A DNA stretch of 14,061 bases, taken from positions 1 through 14,061 of the forward strand of contig JAEXJH010000366.1 in the NCBI GenBank assembly GCA_023445955.1, written 5' to 3'. The notes below the pieces were generated by a model, which saw only the letters and a list, made by a program, of their open reading frames with translations, searched no databases and was not told where the DNA came from. The translations under genes and the position numbers were made by a program. This document shows, one piece after another, positions 11,215 through 14,061 of this stretch. Source of the DNA: Pseudomonadota bacterium (GTDB lineage: Bacteria > Pseudomonadota > Alphaproteobacteria > Caulobacterales > Caulobacteraceae). How positions within the stretch are numbered: the first letter of the stretch is position 1; every line of letters starts with the position of its first letter.

Positions 11215-11664
11215 ATGACCTTGGACGAGAACGATCGCGGCGGTCTGCGTCGGCTGATTTACGCCAGTCGATTCACCGGGCCGGCGCAGAACTTCGACGA
11301 GGTTCTTCGGGCGATCATCGCCAAGTCGATTCAGAACAACCGCCTGGACGACGTCACCGGCTTCCTGGTGGCGAGCGAGGGGCGTTTCCTGCAGCTGCTT
11401 GAAGGCCCCGGCAAGGGCGTGGACGCGATCTATGACCGGATCGCCGGGGATCCGCGCCACGCGGATTTGACCTTGATCTACAGCGGTCCGGCCGAACGCC
11501 GCCTGTTCCGCGACTGGAACATGGGCCAGCATCGTCTGGGCGCGACGGATCAAGCCTTGCTGTCCGACGTGGGGCTGGAAAGCTTCGAGCCCGCCGGCCT
11601 GGATGCCGACCGCGCGGAACGCCTACTGGCCCGCGCCGGCGCACGCCACCTGCGTGGTGGTTAG
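11215..11664 (+). CDS. Stand-alone BLUF-domain blue-light sensor
   Basis: A 149-residue protein that is almost entirely a BLUF (blue light using FAD) domain. The photoactive residues are all present: Tyr16 in RRLIYASR, Asn42 in SIQNNR, Gln60 in GRFLQLLEG, and Trp101 and Met103 in FRDWNMGQ. The spacings Asn-Gln (18), Gln-Trp (41) and Gln-Met (43) equal those of AppA (45, 63, 104, 106). There is a two-residue insertion between Tyr and Asn (GPAQNFDEV region). No output domain follows; the remaining C-terminus (about 105-149) is short and Arg/Ala-rich, so signalling would go through a partner protein, as for PixD-type short BLUF proteins. GGAG (11205-11208) is 6 nt before the ATG. A GAATC (CcrM) site lies at 11170-11174 upstream. 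Confidence 0.93.
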   Translation: MTLDENDRGGLRRLIYASRFTGPAQNFDEVLRAIIAKSIQNNRLDDVTGFLVASEGRFLQLLEGPGKGVDAIYDRIAGDPRHADLTLIYSGPAERRLFRDWNMGQHRLGATDQALLSDVGLESFEPAGLDADRAERLLARAGARHLRGG

Positions 11665-11670
11665 CGCGAC

Positions 11671-11707
11671 CCAAAAAGCAAAAGGGCCCGGATTGCTCCG
11701 GGCCCTT
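11671..11707 (-). terminator. Rho-independent terminator of clpA
   Basis: AAGGGCCCGGA (11682-11692) and TCCGGGCCCTT (11697-11707) form a perfect 11-bp stem with a TTGC loop. On the minus strand the stem is followed by a TTTTGCTTTTT tail, so it terminates clpA. On the plus strand no T-tract follows beyond the stem, though the hairpin could still protect the BLUF transcript. Confidence 0.88.
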
Positions 11708-11727
11708 CGCGCGTCTCTGAGGTCGCC

Positions 11728-14058
11728 TTACTCGGCCAAGGCCGGTTCGGCTTCGTCGGTCTTGCTGGCCTTCGGGTCGGGCGTGCTCTCGATTTCGAAA
11801 GCGATCTTGCCGTTCTCGAGAACCACCGTGACGTGGCCGCCGCGGACCAGGCGTCCGAACAGGATGTCGTCGGCCAGGGGCTTCTTGATGTGCTCCTGGA
11901 TGACGCGACCCAGCGGGCGGGCGCCGTAGAGTTCGTCGAAGCCGTTCTTGGCCAGCCAGTCGGCCGCATCGTCGCTCAGCGAGATCGTCACGTTCCGGTC
12001 GGCCAGCTGGGCCTCCATCTGCATGACGAACTTCTGCACGACCTGACGGATGATCTCCGGCGTCAGCGGCTTGAAGGCCACGACCGCGTCTAGGCGGTTG
12101 CGGAATTCCGGCGTGAACAGGCGCTTGAGGGCGGCCTCTTCCTCGCCGACCACCTTGTCGCGACCAAAGCCGATGGACTGGCGTTGGGCGTCCGAAGCGC
12201 CCGCATTGGTGGTCATGATCAGGACCACGTTGCGGAAATCGACCTTCTTGCCGTTGGAGTCGGTGAGAACCCCGTGGTCCATGACCTGCAGCAGGATGTT
12301 GTAGACGTCCTGGTGGGCCTTCTCGATTTCGTCGAGCAGAACCACGGCGTGCGGGTGCTGGTCGACGGCGTCGGTCAGCTGGCCGCCTTGGTCATAGCCG
12401 ACATAGCCGGGAGGGGCGCCGATCAGGCGGCTCACGGTATGGCGCTCCATGTACTCCGACATGTCGAAGCGGATCATCTCAATGCCCAGCGTCGAGGCCA
12501 GCTGCTTGGCGGCTTCGGTCTTGCCGACGCCGGTGGGGCCGCTGAACAGGAACGAGCCGATCGGCTTGTCCGCGTCGCGCAGGCCGGCGCGGGCCAGCTT
12601 CATGGCCGAGGACAGCTGCAGGATCGCGTCGTCCTGACCGAACACGGCGCGCTTCAGATCCGTTTCCAGCTCCTTCAGCGCCTCGGTGTCCGACTTCGAA
12701 ACCGACTTGGGCGGGATGCGGGCGATCTTGGCCACGACGGCCTCGATCTCCTTGACGCCCAGAACCTTCTTGCGACGGCCTTCCGGCAGCAGCATCTGGC
12801 CCGCGCCCGCTTCGTCGATCACGTCGATCGCCTTGTCGGGCAGCTTGCGGTCGGTGATGTACTTGGCCGACAGCTCGACGGCCACCTTGATGGCGTCGTT
12901 CGTGTACTTCAGCTTGTGGAAGTCCTCGTAGTAGCTCTTCAGCCCCTTGAGGATCTTGACCGTGTCGTCCACCGACGGTTCGTTCACGTCGATCTTCTGG
13001 AAGCGACGGACCAGGGCCCGATCCTTCTCGAAGTGCTGGCGGAACTCCTTGTAGGTGGTCGAGCCCATGCAGCGCAGCGAGCCGGAGGCGAGCGCGGGCT
13101 TCAGCAGATTGCTGGCGTCCATCGCCCCGCCGCTGGTCGCGCCGGCGCCGATCACGGTGTCGATCTCGTCGATGAACAGCACCGCGTTCGGGTGGTTCTC
13201 GAGTTCCTTGACCACCTGCTTGACGCGTTCCTCGAAGTCGCCGCGATAGCGGGTGCCGGCCAGCAGCGCGCCCATGTCGAGCGAGTAGATGGTGGCGCCG
13301 GCCAGGACTTCGGGGACCTGGTTGGTGATGATCTTGCGGGCCAGGCCCTCGGCGATGGCGGTCTTGCCAACGCCGGGATCGCCCACGAGCAGCGGGTTGT
13401 TCTTGGTGCGACGGCACAGGATCTGGATCGCGCGTTCCACTTCGTTCGCGCGGCCGATCAGCGGGTCGACCTTGCCCTGGCGGGCCTTTTCGTTGAGGTC
13501 GACGCAATAGGCTTCCAGAGCCTCGCCGCCCGTCTTGGTGTTCGGCTTTTCGCCGTCGTCCTCGGCCGAGTTCGAACCAGCGCTGGCGCCCTTGACGTTC
13601 TTGGGCTCAGACGCGCCGGCCTTCTTGGCGATGCCGTGGGCGATGAAGTTGACCGCGTCGTACCGCGTCATGTCCTGCTCTTGCAGGAAGTAGGCGGCGT
13701 GGCTTTCGCGTTCGGAGAAGATGGCGACCAGAACATTGGCGCCGGTGACCTCTTCGCGGCCCGACGACTGGACGTGGATCACCGCGCGCTGGATCACGCG
13801 CTGGAAGCCGGCGGTCGGCTTGGCGTCCTCGTCGTCATCGACGACCAGCGAGGCCAGTTCGACGTCGAGATAGTTCGAGAGGCTCTTCTTCAGCGCGGCG
13901 AGATCAACGTCGCACGCGCGCATAACTCCGGCGGCGTCCTCGTCGTCGGTCAGGGAAAGCAGGAGATGCTCCAGCGTCGCGTACTCGTGCTTACGCTGGT
14001 TGGCGTACGCGACGGCGCGATGCAGGGACTCTTCCAGGGGGCGCGAAAAAGAGGGCAA
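11728..14058 (-). CDS. clpA: ClpA, ATP-dependent unfoldase subunit of ClpAP protease
   Basis: A 776-residue AAA+ chaperone that unfolds substrates and feeds them to ClpP; with the adaptor ClpS it handles N-degron proteins. An N-terminal Clp-N double repeat (about 1-145, [27 protein letters not shown]) is followed by an acidic/Ser-rich linker (about 148-178). D1 has Walker A GDPGVGKT (226-233) and Walker B VLFIDE (293-298). D2 has GPTGVGKT (507-514) and VVLLDE (572-577). The IGF loop (629-631) is the ClpP-docking tripeptide. There is no ClpB-type middle coiled coil, which separates it from ClpB and ClpC. The C-terminal tail is acidic and Ala-rich. The reading begins with TTG at 14058, giving the expected [10 protein letters not shown] start. 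No in-frame ATG is visible, but only 3 nt upstream are in the window, so the start is likely but not proven. clpS is expected just outside. Confidence 0.96.
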   Translation of the reverse strand: MPSFSRPLEESLHRAVAYANQRKHEYATLEHLLLSLTDDEDAAGVMRACDVDLAALKKSLSNYLDVELASLVVDDDEDAKPTAGFQRVIQRAVIHVQSSGREEVTGANVLVAIFSERESHAAYFLQEQDMTRYDAVNFIAHGIAKKAGASEPKNVKGASAGSNSAEDDGEKPNTKTGGEALEAYCVDLNEKARQGKVDPLIGRANEVERAIQILCRRTKNNPLLVGDPGVGKTAIAEGLARKIITNQVPEVLAGATIYSLDMGALLAGTRYRGDFEERVKQVVKELENHPNAVLFIDEIDTVIGAGATSGGAMDASNLLKPALASGSLRCMGSTTYKEFRQHFEKDRALVRRFQKIDVNEPSVDDTVKILKGLKSYYEDFHKLKYTNDAIKVAVELSAKYITDRKLPDKAIDVIDEAGAGQMLLPEGRRKKVLGVKEIEAVVAKIARIPPKSVSKSDTEALKELETDLKRAVFGQDDAILQLSSAMKLARAGLRDADKPIGSFLFSGPTGVGKTEAAKQLASTLGIEMIRFDMSEYMERHTVSRLIGAPPGYVGYDQGGQLTDAVDQHPHAVVLLDEIEKAHQDVYNILLQVMDHGVLTDSNGKKVDFRNVVLIMTTNAGASDAQRQSIGFGRDKVVGEEEAALKRLFTPEFRNRLDAVVAFKPLTPEIIRQVVQKFVMQMEAQLADRNVTISLSDDAADWLAKNGFDELYGARPLGRVIQEHIKKPLADDILFGRLVRGGHVTVVLENGKIAFEIESTPDPKASKTDEAEPALAE

Positions 14059-14061
14059 TGG

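Noticed and set aside
12479..13507. Minus-strand alternative frame of 342 codons inside clpA
   Set aside because: A shifted-frame shadow of the ClpA AAA+ domains, Arg/Gly/Pro-rich, without any domain.

Overview
This is high-GC DNA with compact, mostly operonic gene spacing. The gene set points to an alphaproteobacterium of the Caulobacter lineage: MipZ, the chromosome-bound ParA-like regulator of FtsZ placement; CcrM-type GANTC and CtrA-type sites in front of mipZ; a phasin; a DUF1489 protein; and an alphaproteobacterial-type ClpA. Genus and species are inferred from protein character only; no database was searched. There is no IS element, prophage, CRISPR array, plasmid origin, toxin-antitoxin pair or recognisable defence cassette. 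I read this as a conserved chromosomal region, and the most interesting material is regulatory.

Layout. Positions 1-441 hold no convincing gene but carry several inverted repeats. A DUF1489 gene (442-843, possibly leaderless) and a previously unlisted 28-residue single-membrane-helix peptide (935-1021) face panC (minus strand, 1032-1880). A hairpin holding both stop codons separates the peptide gene from panC. Divergently from panC comes mipZ (2078-2914), with a CtrA-like box and a GAGTC site just upstream, and it ends in a strong terminator. A membrane-anchored J-domain protein follows (2985-3416). Next is a 150-bp leader with competing stem-loops and a possible 19-codon leader peptide, then a PLP aminotransferase (3566-4783). 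A bidirectional terminator separates this from a convergent D,D-carboxypeptidase with a C-terminal SPOR domain (minus, 4843-6183).

The carboxypeptidase and a phasin gene (6504-6938) diverge from a 320-bp intergenic region with a perfect 15-bp palindrome and TGC-rich repeats that recall PhaR operators. After a terminator comes a translationally coupled operon: ridA-like, glycerophosphodiesterase-like and DUF482/FemAB-like GNAT (7052-9464). It converges on a minus-strand general-stress-protein-26 family gene (9474-9962), which has an excellent EcfG/SigT-type promoter (GGAAC-N16-CGTT). Behind that gene lies a DUF4287/DUF5655 gene (10055-10636). Divergent from it are a HIT-family hydrolase (10690-11124) and a stand-alone BLUF blue-light sensor (11215-11664). 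A terminator then separates BLUF from clpA (minus, 11728-14058), which fills the right end and appears to use a TTG start.

Functionally the window combines cell-cycle and envelope work (MipZ, SPOR carboxypeptidase, ClpA), carbon storage (phasin), metabolism and damage control (PanC, aminotransferase, RidA, HIT, glycerophosphodiesterase), and a small stress and light neighbourhood (stress protein under an EcfG promoter, BLUF).
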